Positions 14,786 through 21,713 of a stretch of DNA of 64,000 bases are shown piece after piece. The stretch comes from Luteibacter aegosomaticola (lineage in GTDB: Bacteria > Pseudomonadota > Gammaproteobacteria > Xanthomonadales > Rhodanobacteraceae): assembly GCF_023078475.1 (NCBI RefSeq), contig NZ_CP095741.1, positions 4,030,001 to 4,094,000 of the forward strand. The letters are read 5' to 3'. A program made the translations under genes and the position numbers. Below the pieces are notes generated by a model that saw nothing but the letters and a program-made list of their open reading frames with translations, was not told the origin of the DNA and made no database searches. Within the stretch, counting starts at the first letter, position 1. Each line of letters starts with the position of its first letter.

Positions 14786-16152
14786 AAGCCACGATCCTCA
14801 CCGGTGATTGCCGCGAAGTCCTGCGCACTCTGGCGGAGAACAGCGTGGACGCGGTAGTTACCGATCCGCCCTACGGCCTCGAGTTTATGGGGAAGGACTG
14901 GGATGCCCCGTGGAAAGAGCAGGATTCAGCGGGTGGAAAAGTCTCAGGTTTTGGCCAGCCGGATGGCACGCCTTTTCGACATAAGCGCGGAACGCCCGCA
15001 TTCGGTGCAAACGGAAATCCCACGTGCGAAAACTGCGGAGGCGATAAGTATCGCAACGGACCGCGAAAATGCTCCTGCGAGCATCCATCTTTCCCTAACC
15101 ACGCTGCAGTCCAAATGCGAGCGTTCCAGGCGTGGTGCCAGGTATGGGCAACCGAATTGCTAAGGGTCGCCAAGCCAGGCGCGTATCTACTCGCTTTCGG
15201 CGGATCCCGTACGTATCACCGACTCACCGCAGCGCTCGAGGATTCCGGTTGGGAGATCCGCGACACGATCATGTGGATCTACGGCTCGGGCTTCCCTAAG
15301 TCGAAGAACGGCGAATGGGGTGGCACGGCGCTGAAGCCTGCGCACGAGCCGATAATCATGGCCCGAAAGCCGCTAATCGGGACCCAAGCGGCCAACTTCG
15401 AGGCTCATGGGACAGGCGGTCTGAACATCGCCGCGTGCCGCGTTCCGACCAGCGAGGACCTCTCTGGTGGCGCGTACAACAGCAAGGGCGCCCGCTCCAC
15501 CTCGCCCGCGATGAGCCCGACTGGAATGAATCGGCCTGGGGCAACGGCCGCGGGCGAGTTCGTGCAGCCGCCCGGACGCTGGCCAGCAAACGTCATCCAC
15601 GATGGCAGCGATGTGATCGTGGGTGCATTTCCCGATGCACCAGGTCAACAAGGCGACCTCTCAAATCACGCAGCATGCCGCCAAAGCCCCAATGGCATCT
15701 TCGGAGGAATGCGTCCGGCGCTCGACCACAAGGCGCGCAGCGACGCCGGCAGCGCGGCTCGCTTCTTCTATTGCGCTAAGACCACTCGGGCCGACCGAAA
15801 TGCCGGGCTGGGCGCCAGCGCCACGCTGGCCGTCGGCACGAACGCGACAATGCGCGATTGCGAGGACGCCGACTGGGAGGCGCGGAACGGAAACTTCCAT
15901 CCGACCGTCAAGCCGACCGAACTGATGCGGTACTTGTGCCGCCTGGTGACTCCGGCCGGTGGCACGGTTCTAGATCCGTTCATGGGATCCGGAAGCACTG
16001 GACGCGGCGCCGTGCTCGAAAACCGCCGCTTCATAGGCATCGAGATGGACCGAGCCTATGCCGCGATTGCGGCTGCACGTATTGCCTCAGCCGAAAGTGA
16101 TGTGGCCCAGGGCGCCGCCCAGGCCGACCTGTTCAAGGAATCTGCGGCATGA
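14782..16152 (+). CDS. Phage DNA methyltransferase (N6-adenine/N4-cytosine type)
   Basis: 456 residues. Motif IV DPPY (TDPPYGLEFMGKDW) near residue 28 comes first and motif I (DPFMGSGSTG, then RRFIGIEMD) near residue 400 comes last, the beta-class order. Target-recognition sequence lies between, with a zinc-like CENC...CSC segment at about 81-98. No restriction partner is adjacent, so it is an orphan enzyme likely protecting phage DNA or tuning expression. The next gene, overlapping by four bases, resembles the Mom DNA-modification family. Confidence 0.92.
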   Translation: MKATILTGDCREVLRTLAENSVDAVVTDPPYGLEFMGKDWDAPWKEQDSAGGKVSGFGQPDGTPFRHKRGTPAFGANGNPTCENCGGDKYRNGPRKCSCEHPSFPNHAAVQMRAFQAWCQVWATELLRVAKPGAYLLAFGGSRTYHRLTAALEDSGWEIRDTIMWIYGSGFPKSKNGEWGGTALKPAHEPIIMARKPLIGTQAANFEAHGTGGLNIAACRVPTSEDLSGGAYNSKGARSTSPAMSPTGMNRPGATAAGEFVQPPGRWPANVIHDGSDVIVGAFPDAPGQQGDLSNHAACRQSPNGIFGGMRPALDHKARSDAGSAARFFYCAKTTRADRNAGLGASATLAVGTNATMRDCEDADWEARNGNFHPTVKPTELMRYLCRLVTPAGGTVLDPFMGSGSTGRGAVLENRRFIGIEMDRAYAAIAAARIASAESDVAQGAAQADLFKESAA

Positions 16153-16652
16153 CGGCGAGCATGTTCCCCGCCGCTTCGTTCGAGACCGTGCCGCTGGCCA
16201 AGGCCAACGAGCTGCTCGAGGCATGGGGCCACAAGATGGGAGCGCTCCTGCGCGGCAACAGCGCAGCGCTCCACTGTCACGCCCTGTTCGTGCACGGGGA
16301 GCCGGTGGCGATCGCCTGCACGTCGAGCCTCATCCGTGAGCGCGTGGGCGGGGGACTCGGTCACCTGACCCGGGCCAATGCGGTCGAACTGAGCCGCCTC
16401 TGCGCTCGTGAGCCGTGGGCGTGCCGCGTAGCCCTGCGCCTATGGCGCGAGGTGGTCTTCCCCGGCCTCGGCGTTGCGGCAGCCATCAGCTACCAGGACG
16501 CGGATCTCCACACGGGCAATACCTACCGTTTCGACGGCTGGGCCCGCGCTGGCTACTCGCACAGCGGGAACGACAAACGCACCGGCCGCCAAGGTCGGGA
16601 CAAGTACATCTGGGTATGGCCGCCGCACGCGGCCTCAGGAATCGCAGCATGA
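16149..16652 (+). CDS. Mom-like GNAT acetyltransferase (putative DNA modification)
   Basis: 167 residues. The segment ANAVELSRLCAREP, a helix, and AISYQDADLHTGNTYRFDGWARAGYS follow the pattern of phage Mu Mom and related GNAT proteins (ELxRL, then SYxD...HxGxxYxxxxW). Mom converts adenine in phage DNA to an acetamido derivative and blocks restriction. Adjacent to a DNA methyltransferase, so the two may form an anti-restriction pair. The match is by eye; a general GNAT enzyme is the alternative. Confidence 0.6.
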   Translation: MTASMFPAASFETVPLAKANELLEAWGHKMGALLRGNSAALHCHALFVHGEPVAIACTSSLIRERVGGGLGHLTRANAVELSRLCAREPWACRVALRLWREVVFPGLGVAAAISYQDADLHTGNTYRFDGWARAGYSHSGNDKRTGRQGRDKYIWVWPPHAASGIAA

Positions 16653-17233
16653 CCACCACCATTTCCCCCGAAGACTTCGAGAAGGCCGTGCGCCGCGCGT
16701 GCGTGCGTGCCATCGCGCGCGCCGTAGCCAGCGAGCCACTGCGTGCCGGCGACCGAACCGCGGTGCAGCACGGCGCCGTGCTGAAGGACATTGCCGACGA
16801 GGCCGACCTGTCCATCCCGCAGACCAGGCGCCACATGCGAGTTCTGCAGGACGCCGGCAAGGCCATCCGCGACGATCGCCGCGGCGGTTCCACTGCCTGG
16901 TGGCTGGTCGGGTTGGCTGCCGAGCTCAAGGGCCCGGATCCGGTGTGCGCGCCTCGTCAGGGTGTGACGGCTATGCCCGTCGCCGCGCCGCCTGCGCATG
17001 CCGTGCCTTCGACCATAGCCGCGCGTCAGACCGTGACGACCCAGCGCGACAACTGGTGGGAAGTCCTCGGCGTCAACCAGGACGACTCGTTCCGTGACTG
17101 CACCGCCGCCTACCGCGAAGCCCATGCGCGCCTGCTTTCCGACGAAAGCCCCGAAGCGCCAGCCCTTATCGACCGCCTGAAGACCGCCTACGACGGCGCA
17201 GCCAAGGCCCACGAAGTACAGGTGACCGAATGA
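16649..17233 (+). CDS. Winged-helix protein with degenerate J domain
   Basis: 194 residues. The N-terminal half looks like a winged helix (GAVLKDIADEADLSIPQTRRHMRVLQDAGKAIRDDRRGGSTAWWL). A proline/alanine linker leads to NWWEVLGVNQDDSFRDCTAAYREAHARLLSDE, which has the shape of a DnaJ domain but lacks the HPD tripeptide. It overlaps the Mom-like gene by ATGA. Role unknown; it might recruit replication or chaperone machinery without activating DnaK. Confidence 0.6.
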   Translation: MTTTISPEDFEKAVRRACVRAIARAVASEPLRAGDRTAVQHGAVLKDIADEADLSIPQTRRHMRVLQDAGKAIRDDRRGGSTAWWLVGLAAELKGPDPVCAPRQGVTAMPVAAPPAHAVPSTIAARQTVTTQRDNWWEVLGVNQDDSFRDCTAAYREAHARLLSDESPEAPALIDRLKTAYDGAAKAHEVQVTE

Positions 17234-17520
17234 AACAGGTGATCGTTTTCCCTCGCGGGCAGCTGTCTCCCGAGGACCGCCGCCACATGTACGAGGCAGG
17301 CTTCGTTGCCGTCGAAGCCGACGACCCTTCAAAGGTGGTTCTGGCCGTGCCGCTCGCTGTCTCGGCGCCGACGCTTGGCACCGACGAACTGACGATGGCA
17401 CTGCTGCATGCCGTCGGCACGACGACTTGGGAGGAGCCGAAGCGGCTCTTCGCCGAAGAGATGCACCGCCGAGCCGTCGCGCGCGAGAAGTCCCTCGCAT
17501 CGTCGAAGACAGGAGACTGA
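17230..17520 (+). CDS. Phage protein, unknown
   Basis: 96 residues, ATGA overlap with the previous gene. Contains a beta-alpha pattern (QVIVFPRGQLSPEDRRHMYEAGFVAVEAD) and a charged helical end. No family recognised. Confidence 0.55.
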   Translation: MKQVIVFPRGQLSPEDRRHMYEAGFVAVEADDPSKVVLAVPLAVSAPTLGTDELTMALLHAVGTTTWEEPKRLFAEEMHRRAVAREKSLASSKTGD

Positions 17521-17522
17521 CG

Positions 17523-18140
17523 ATGGACATCAAGGACTATTTCCTGCGGGACGTTGCGTCTCACACCATGGAGGTGGTACGCGTGGATGGTGTGCATCGC
17601 CACCTGCGCTTCCGTCGCGGCGGGGAGTCGTACATCAACGGCTTCGACGTGATCACCTGGCCCGGCACGCTGTGCATCCAGGGAGACTGCGGAACGTACG
17701 TCTTCTCTCGGCTAACCGACATGTTCCAGTTCTTCCGCAGCCCTGATGGGCGGATCAATCCGTCGTACTGGCAAGAAAAGGTCGAGGCGCAAGATCGGAC
17801 GGGAGGCATCAAGGAATGGGATGAGCGATCGTTCCGTCAGAACGTAGTTCAGCGGTTCAGGGACTGGTGGCGTGAAAGCTATGAGTTCGGGGCAAGGCGA
17901 AAGTGCTGGCAGGAGCTTCGCACGCAGGTGCTGGAATGCAGCGAAAGCGAGTATGAAGCCATGCCCGCCGCCTACGCCTTCGAGTTCAGTGATGACGGAA
18001 TTTCCCCGACATTTCGCCTTGAAGACGCCTATGAGCTGGCAGGTGAGCGATACACCCGTCGCTTCCTCTGGAACTGCCACGCCATCGTCTGGGCAATCCA
18101 GCAGTTCGACGCCTCCAACTACTCGAACGAGGCTGCCTGA
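17523..18140 (+). CDS. Conserved phage protein, unknown
   Basis: 205 residues from MDIKDYFLRD at 17523. Beta-rich first half with WPGTLCIQGDCGTYVFSR and a Trp/Phe-rich second half (FRDWWRESYEFG, FLWNCHAIVWAIQQFD). Proteins with this outline occur in early regions of tailed phages of several proteobacteria; no function is known to me. Confidence 0.6.
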   Translation: MDIKDYFLRDVASHTMEVVRVDGVHRHLRFRRGGESYINGFDVITWPGTLCIQGDCGTYVFSRLTDMFQFFRSPDGRINPSYWQEKVEAQDRTGGIKEWDERSFRQNVVQRFRDWWRESYEFGARRKCWQELRTQVLECSESEYEAMPAAYAFEFSDDGISPTFRLEDAYELAGERYTRRFLWNCHAIVWAIQQFDASNYSNEAA

Positions 18141-18142
18141 CC

Positions 18143-18331
18143 ATGGACCAGCCCATCCGTCCCAGGTCGAGCAGCACGCGGAAGACTCGTATCCGCATGA
18201 TCCGCGACCAGCATGGCTTCACCCGGTATCAGCTGTCACACGACGGCGGCGTTGTTGTCGAGTCGTTGACCCTGGCCGGCGCGTGGAAATGGGCGAAGCA
18301 CGTCTGCAAGGCCAGGGGCATTACGCGATGA
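18143..18331 (+). CDS. Small basic phage protein
   Basis: 62 residues, Arg/Ser-rich start, then a short alpha-beta segment (GGVVVESLTLAGAWKWAKHVC). Overlaps the next gene by ATGA. No family recognised. Confidence 0.45.
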   Translation: MDQPIRPRSSSTRKTRIRMIRDQHGFTRYQLSHDGGVVVESLTLAGAWKWAKHVCKARGITR

Positions 18332-18495
18332 CGCCCGAGACATTCCGACCCGCTGTCGCCATCAGCGGCGATCGCATCCTCGTCTTCGTCGGCGCGGCTT
18401 ACCAGCCCATGTCCCTCGAAGCAGCTGAAACCCTATACGCCAAGCTCGGCGCCGCTATCGAGCAGGCAAAGCAGCAAACGGCCGATCAGGCCTGA
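18328..18495 (+). CDS. Small phage protein
   Basis: 55 residues; ATG 18328 overlaps the previous stop. Two short strands (PAVAISGDRILVFVG) and a helix (EAAETLYAKLGAAIEQAKQQ). No family recognised. Confidence 0.45.
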   Translation: MTPETFRPAVAISGDRILVFVGAAYQPMSLEAAETLYAKLGAAIEQAKQQTADQA

Positions 18496-18526
18496 CCCTC
18501 ACAGCCACGCACGAAAGGAACCCTGC

Positions 18527-19033
18527 ATGTCTTCCGTCAACATCCACACGCTCAACATCCATATCGGCTCGCCGCGCGCCCTTCTCAGCGTCCTTCCGGC
18601 CGACCTGCAGTACGCAACTGGCTTCGCACCTCACGCCGACGACGCCACCCGTTTTTCCGTCTCTGAGGATGGATCGATCGTCACCGATTCGAAGACCGGA
18701 CTGATGTGGTCCCAGGCGAACGTCGGCGCCAAGGGCAACTTCGAGAAGGCCGAGAAGGCCGTGGCGGAATGCCGCCTTGGTGGCCACGCCGATTGGCGCA
18801 TGCCGACCCGCGAAGAGCTCGAATCGATCCTCGACCTGACCCGTAGCGATCCGGCCATCGATCCTGTATTCGCGTGCGACTCGTCCTGGTACTGGAGCAG
18901 CACGGCTGTCGCGTCGGCTCCGGCCTACGCCTGGTTCGTCCTCTTCGCCTACGGCGACGTCAACGGCCTCCACCGTGGCAGCGGCGGCGCGTTCGTGCGC
19001 GCGGTGCGGTCGTCGTCGCCGGCCGGTCAGTAA
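18527..19033 (+). CDS. DGR variable protein 2 (DUF1566/Lcl domain)
   Basis: Second DGR target, 168 residues. A ~40-residue N-terminal extension is followed by the Lcl domain (GLMWSQAN, FEKAEKAVAECRLGGHADWRMPTREELESILD, WYWSST). Residues 129-167 are coded by VR2. Apart from the shared VR frame the two target proteins are clearly diverged, so the duplication is old or the VR cassette was moved between genes. AAAGGA precedes the start. It lies 22 bases before avd. Confidence 0.92.
   Translation: MSSVNIHTLNIHIGSPRALLSVLPADLQYATGFAPHADDATRFSVSEDGSIVTDSKTGLMWSQANVGAKGNFEKAEKAVAECRLGGHADWRMPTREELESILDLTRSDPAIDPVFACDSSWYWSSTAVASAPAYAWFVLFAYGDVNGLHRGSGGAFVRAVRSSSPAGQ
18911..19027 (+). repeat. DGR variable repeat 2 (VR2)
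   Basis: 117 bp, gapless against the template repeat; 17 adenine positions and one T position changed. The pattern of changes differs from VR1. The 12 bases after it (CAGTAATCGAAC) are shared with VR1 but not with the template. A dyad at its end (GGTCA / TGATCC, 19025-19050) is imperfect. Confidence 0.95.
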
Positions 19034-19054
19034 TCGAACCTTGGTGATCCTCCC

Positions 19055-19489
19055 ATGAGCTTCGTCCTCCCTCCCGTTATCAAGCTAGCCGAGCGCATGC
19101 TCGCCGACACGGAGCTTGCCGTGGCCACGTTCCCGCGTGCGCACCGGTATTCGTTCGGCAATGAGCTGCGCACGCAGGCAAGGGCCGTCTATCGCGTCGC
19201 GCTCGATGCGTGGCGATACAAGGCGACCCGTGCCCGCGCACTGGCCAATCTGGTACGGGAGGTGGACAACCTCAAGGGCGAGTTGCAGATCGGTCAGCGT
19301 ATCCGCGCATTCCGGAGCCTCGGACAGTTCGAGGCTCTGTTCCTCGTGGCGCGCGACCTAGGCAAGCAGGTTGGCGGATGGAACCGCCAATTTCACCCTC
19401 AAGGGCAGAATTCGCCGTCCACAGGACAGGCGAAGCGTTCCCAGATACTGAGTACCCGTCCCACCTCGAAACGGGAGGTCAATCGATGA
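19055..19489 (+). CDS. avd: DGR accessory variability determinant Avd
   Basis: 144-residue basic protein of the Avd/S23-like four-helix-bundle family. It forms a pentamer that binds template RNA and reverse transcriptase in known DGRs. Diagnostic features are the helix with FPRAHRYSFGNELR near residue 26, AYR-type helix VYRVALDAWRY, LVREVDNLKGELQIG, and the terminal GKQVGGWNRQ. It is slightly longer than the Bordetella protein (128) because of a Ser/Arg-rich tail. Its stop overlaps the start of the frame containing the template and reverse transcriptase (ATGA). Confidence 0.88.
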   Translation: MSFVLPPVIKLAERMLADTELAVATFPRAHRYSFGNELRTQARAVYRVALDAWRYKATRARALANLVREVDNLKGELQIGQRIRAFRSLGQFEALFLVARDLGKQVGGWNRQFHPQGQNSPSTGQAKRSQILSTRPTSKREVNR

Positions 19490-20871
19490 GGAAGTCGCGC
19501 TACCACCAGAACGGATGCTCGACCGGCTCGCAAGCGGATGGGGATGCGTCGGCTCCGGCCTACGCCTGGATCGTCAATTTCAACAACGGCAACGTCAACA
19601 ACAACCACCGTGACAACAACAACGCGTTCGTGCGCGCGGTGCGGTCGTCGTCGCCGGCCGGTGAGTGTCGGGGTGTCCGACATGGCAAGGATGCCGCCAC
19701 CTTCAGCGATATGTTCCACGCCCATAAGGCCGCTCGTCGTAACAAGCGCGCCAGCACCAACCAGATGCGTTTCGAGGCCAATTGGGCCGATGGCCTATTG
19801 AACCTCGCCCACCAGATCAACGCTTGTACCTGGTCGCCCGCACCAGCAGCCTGCTTCATCGCGAAGCGGCCGAAGGCGCGTGAGATCCACGCTCCCGACT
19901 TCGGCGACAGGATCGTTCACCACTGGCTCGTCCCTCAGATCGAGCGCATCTACGAGCCTACGTTCATCCATGACAGCTATGCCAACCGGCGCGGCAAGGG
20001 CACGCATGCGGCCATCGAACGGGTGAAGTCCATGGTCCGCGCCGTTCACAGCGGCCAGGGCGGTGGCTGGTATCTACAGCTCGACGTGCACAACTTCTTC
20101 AACTCGATCCACCGGCCGACGCTATACCGAATGCTCAAGGCGCGGCTTCAGCGTGCCGGCATATCCGCCTCGGCCATGCACGTGGTGCACGCCCTGCTCC
20201 GCCAGCCGGTATCGCGGCAGGGCATCGTGCATCAGGCCAGCCGGGCCGACCGCGAACTCGTTCCGCCGCACAAGCGGCTGGAGAACGCGCCGCCAGGCTG
20301 TGGGCTCCCGATCGGCAACCTGTCGTCCCAGTTTTTCGCCAACGTCTACCTCGACCGGCTGGACCAGTTCGTGAAGCACACCCTCAAGGCGCCGCGGTAC
20401 GTGCGCTATGTGGACGACTTCGTTCTGGTCCACCGCGATCGCTCGGTGTTGGAAGGCTGGAAGAGGGACATCGAGGAATTTCTCGGGAAGGAACTGCGCC
20501 TTTCCCTCAAGGCCGACGTGCGCCTCCGCCCACTGACCACCGGCATCGACTTTCTCGGGTACGTGATCTACCCGACCCATACCCGGGTCCGGGCACGCGT
20601 ACTGGCTCATGCCAACGAAGCACTGAGCGCCTGGGCTGCCCGACGCGTGCGCGAAGGTAACGTCACAGCGACGCCTGAGGAATTCCGGGGAGCGCGGTCG
20701 ATCTGGGCCAGCTACGAAGGGCATATGCGGCATGCGAACACGCACCGTCTCAGAGAGCGCTTCCTGCGGCGCTATACATGGCTTGCTGCTGTTGGCCGAC
20801 CCATTCGATTTGCCGTGGCGCTCGAAGGGCGATCGGTAGCGATACAAACGAAGGAGGTGAGTCGTGGGTGA
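19486..20871 (+). CDS. DGR reverse transcriptase
   Basis: Copies the template RNA with adenine infidelity to mutate the target genes. Core motifs: KAREIHAPDFGDRIVHHWLV, DSYANRRGKGTHAA, WYLQLDVHNFFNSI, GLPIGNLSSQFFANVYLDRLD (the DGR-specific motif 4), catalytic YVRYVDDFVLVH and GIDFLGYVI. The frame is open from ATG 19486, which overlaps the avd stop and follows GGGAGG, through the template repeat into the enzyme, giving 461 residues. A start at ATG 19711 would give 386 residues, closer to the usual size, but has no good ribosome site. Confidence 0.95.
   Translation: MRKSRYHQNGCSTGSQADGDASAPAYAWIVNFNNGNVNNNHRDNNNAFVRAVRSSSPAGECRGVRHGKDAATFSDMFHAHKAARRNKRASTNQMRFEANWADGLLNLAHQINACTWSPAPAACFIAKRPKAREIHAPDFGDRIVHHWLVPQIERIYEPTFIHDSYANRRGKGTHAAIERVKSMVRAVHSGQGGGWYLQLDVHNFFNSIHRPTLYRMLKARLQRAGISASAMHVVHALLRQPVSRQGIVHQASRADRELVPPHKRLENAPPGCGLPIGNLSSQFFANVYLDRLDQFVKHTLKAPRYVRYVDDFVLVHRDRSVLEGWKRDIEEFLGKELRLSLKADVRLRPLTTGIDFLGYVIYPTHTRVRARVLAHANEALSAWAARRVREGNVTATPEEFRGARSIWASYEGHMRHANTHRLRERFLRRYTWLAAVGRPIRFAVALEGRSVAIQTKEVSRG
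19546..19662 (+). repeat. DGR template repeat (TR)
   Basis: 117-bp adenine-rich template between avd and the reverse transcriptase core. It contains ten Asn codons (nine AAC, one AAT); randomised AAC (NNC) cannot become a stop. The last ~40 bp equal the VRs, after which TR reads GAG where both VRs read CAG. Confidence 0.95.
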
Positions 20872-21154
20872 AGCCAAGCGCCGTGGACCGCGTGAGCAGC
20901 GCGTGGCCTCTGCCATAGAGGCCATTGCTCAGGAGCGGGCGGAAGCGATTCGGCGCGCAGAGGAAGCTGAAACGCTGCGTCAGCAGCGGATTGCGGAGCG
21001 CTGGGCGAAGCTGTCGCCAGAGGAGAAGCAACGAAGGATCGCTATCGCGCAAGGCGAAGCCGCCTTGCTCGGGCACTTAGTTTCTATCCCCGGAAGTGGT
21101 GTGCTGGCTGCCGCCGGCGCACTCGGTGTTTTCTTTCGCAAGGGAGATCGGTGA
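20864..21154 (+). CDS. Phage protein, charged helix plus hydrophobic end
   Basis: 96 residues from GTG 20864 with AAGGAGGTGA upstream, overlapping the reverse transcriptase stop. Mostly a charged helix rich in Ala, Glu and Arg, then a glycine-rich hydrophobic segment (LVSIPGSGVLAAAGALGVFF) that may insert in membrane. No family recognised; not a known DGR component. Confidence 0.6.
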   Translation: MGEAKRRGPREQRVASAIEAIAQERAEAIRRAEEAETLRQQRIAERWAKLSPEEKQRRIAIAQGEAALLGHLVSIPGSGVLAAAGALGVFFRKGDR

Positions 21155-21501
21155 TGGGCTGGTCTATCGGCTACGACGACGAGTGGAAGCGCGACATCGG
21201 TTACGGCGTGCCGGCGATATGCGACCACCCAGGCTGTGGCGCCAGCATCGACCGTGGGCTGTCGTTCGTGTGCGGAAGCGAACCCTACGGCGGCGAGCAC
21301 GGCTGCGGCTTGTACTTCTGCGACGAGCACCGGATGTACGCGGGCGATCGCCGCGGCGACGCCCGGCTATGCGCTAAGTGCTACTGGAACCACGGTGGCA
21401 CCTTCATGCCCACGCCGGACACACCGGAATGGCTGAACCACAAATCCACCCACCCGAGCTGGGCGGAGTGGCGAGCAGGACAGGAGGCGGCTAAGTCGTG
21501 A
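21154..21501 (+). CDS. Cys-rich phage protein, zinc ribbon-like
   Basis: 115 residues with CDHPGC, CGSEPYGGEHGCGLYFCDEH and CAKCYWNH, enough Cys and His for two zinc sites. ATG 21154 is preferred; a GTG three bases earlier is also possible. Function unknown. Confidence 0.6.
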   Translation: MGWSIGYDDEWKRDIGYGVPAICDHPGCGASIDRGLSFVCGSEPYGGEHGCGLYFCDEHRMYAGDRRGDARLCAKCYWNHGGTFMPTPDTPEWLNHKSTHPSWAEWRAGQEAAKS

Positions 21502-21713
21502 GCGTAAATCACCACATCATCGACGCGGCGGAACTTCGGCGCCTGTCCGGGCTTCAGCAGCCGGCAGCGGTGAAGCGGTGGGCAAGTGCGCAAGGCATCC
21601 GTGTCAAGGATGGTGCCGAGGGTCCCTGGACCACTCTGGAGGCGCTCAACGCCTCGATGGGCGTAGGATCGGCCGGAAACGATGACGCCTACCGGCCAGA
21701 GGATCTGCTGTGA
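21498..21713 (+). CDS. DUF4224-like protein, candidate excisionase
   Basis: 71 residues from GTG 21498. DAAELRRLSGLQQPAAVKRWASAQGI with a following beta strand fits the DUF4224 family found directly upstream of phage integrases and probably acts as a DNA-binding directionality factor. It overlaps the integrase start by four bases. Confidence 0.65.
   Translation: MSVNHHIIDAAELRRLSGLQQPAAVKRWASAQGIRVKDGAEGPWTTLEALNASMGVGSAGNDDAYRPEDLL

Noticed and set aside
19486..20871. Group II intron or retron reverse transcriptase
   Set aside because: No maturase domain, intron ribozyme or msr/msd; the avd gene, template repeat and two adenine-edited repeats define a DGR.
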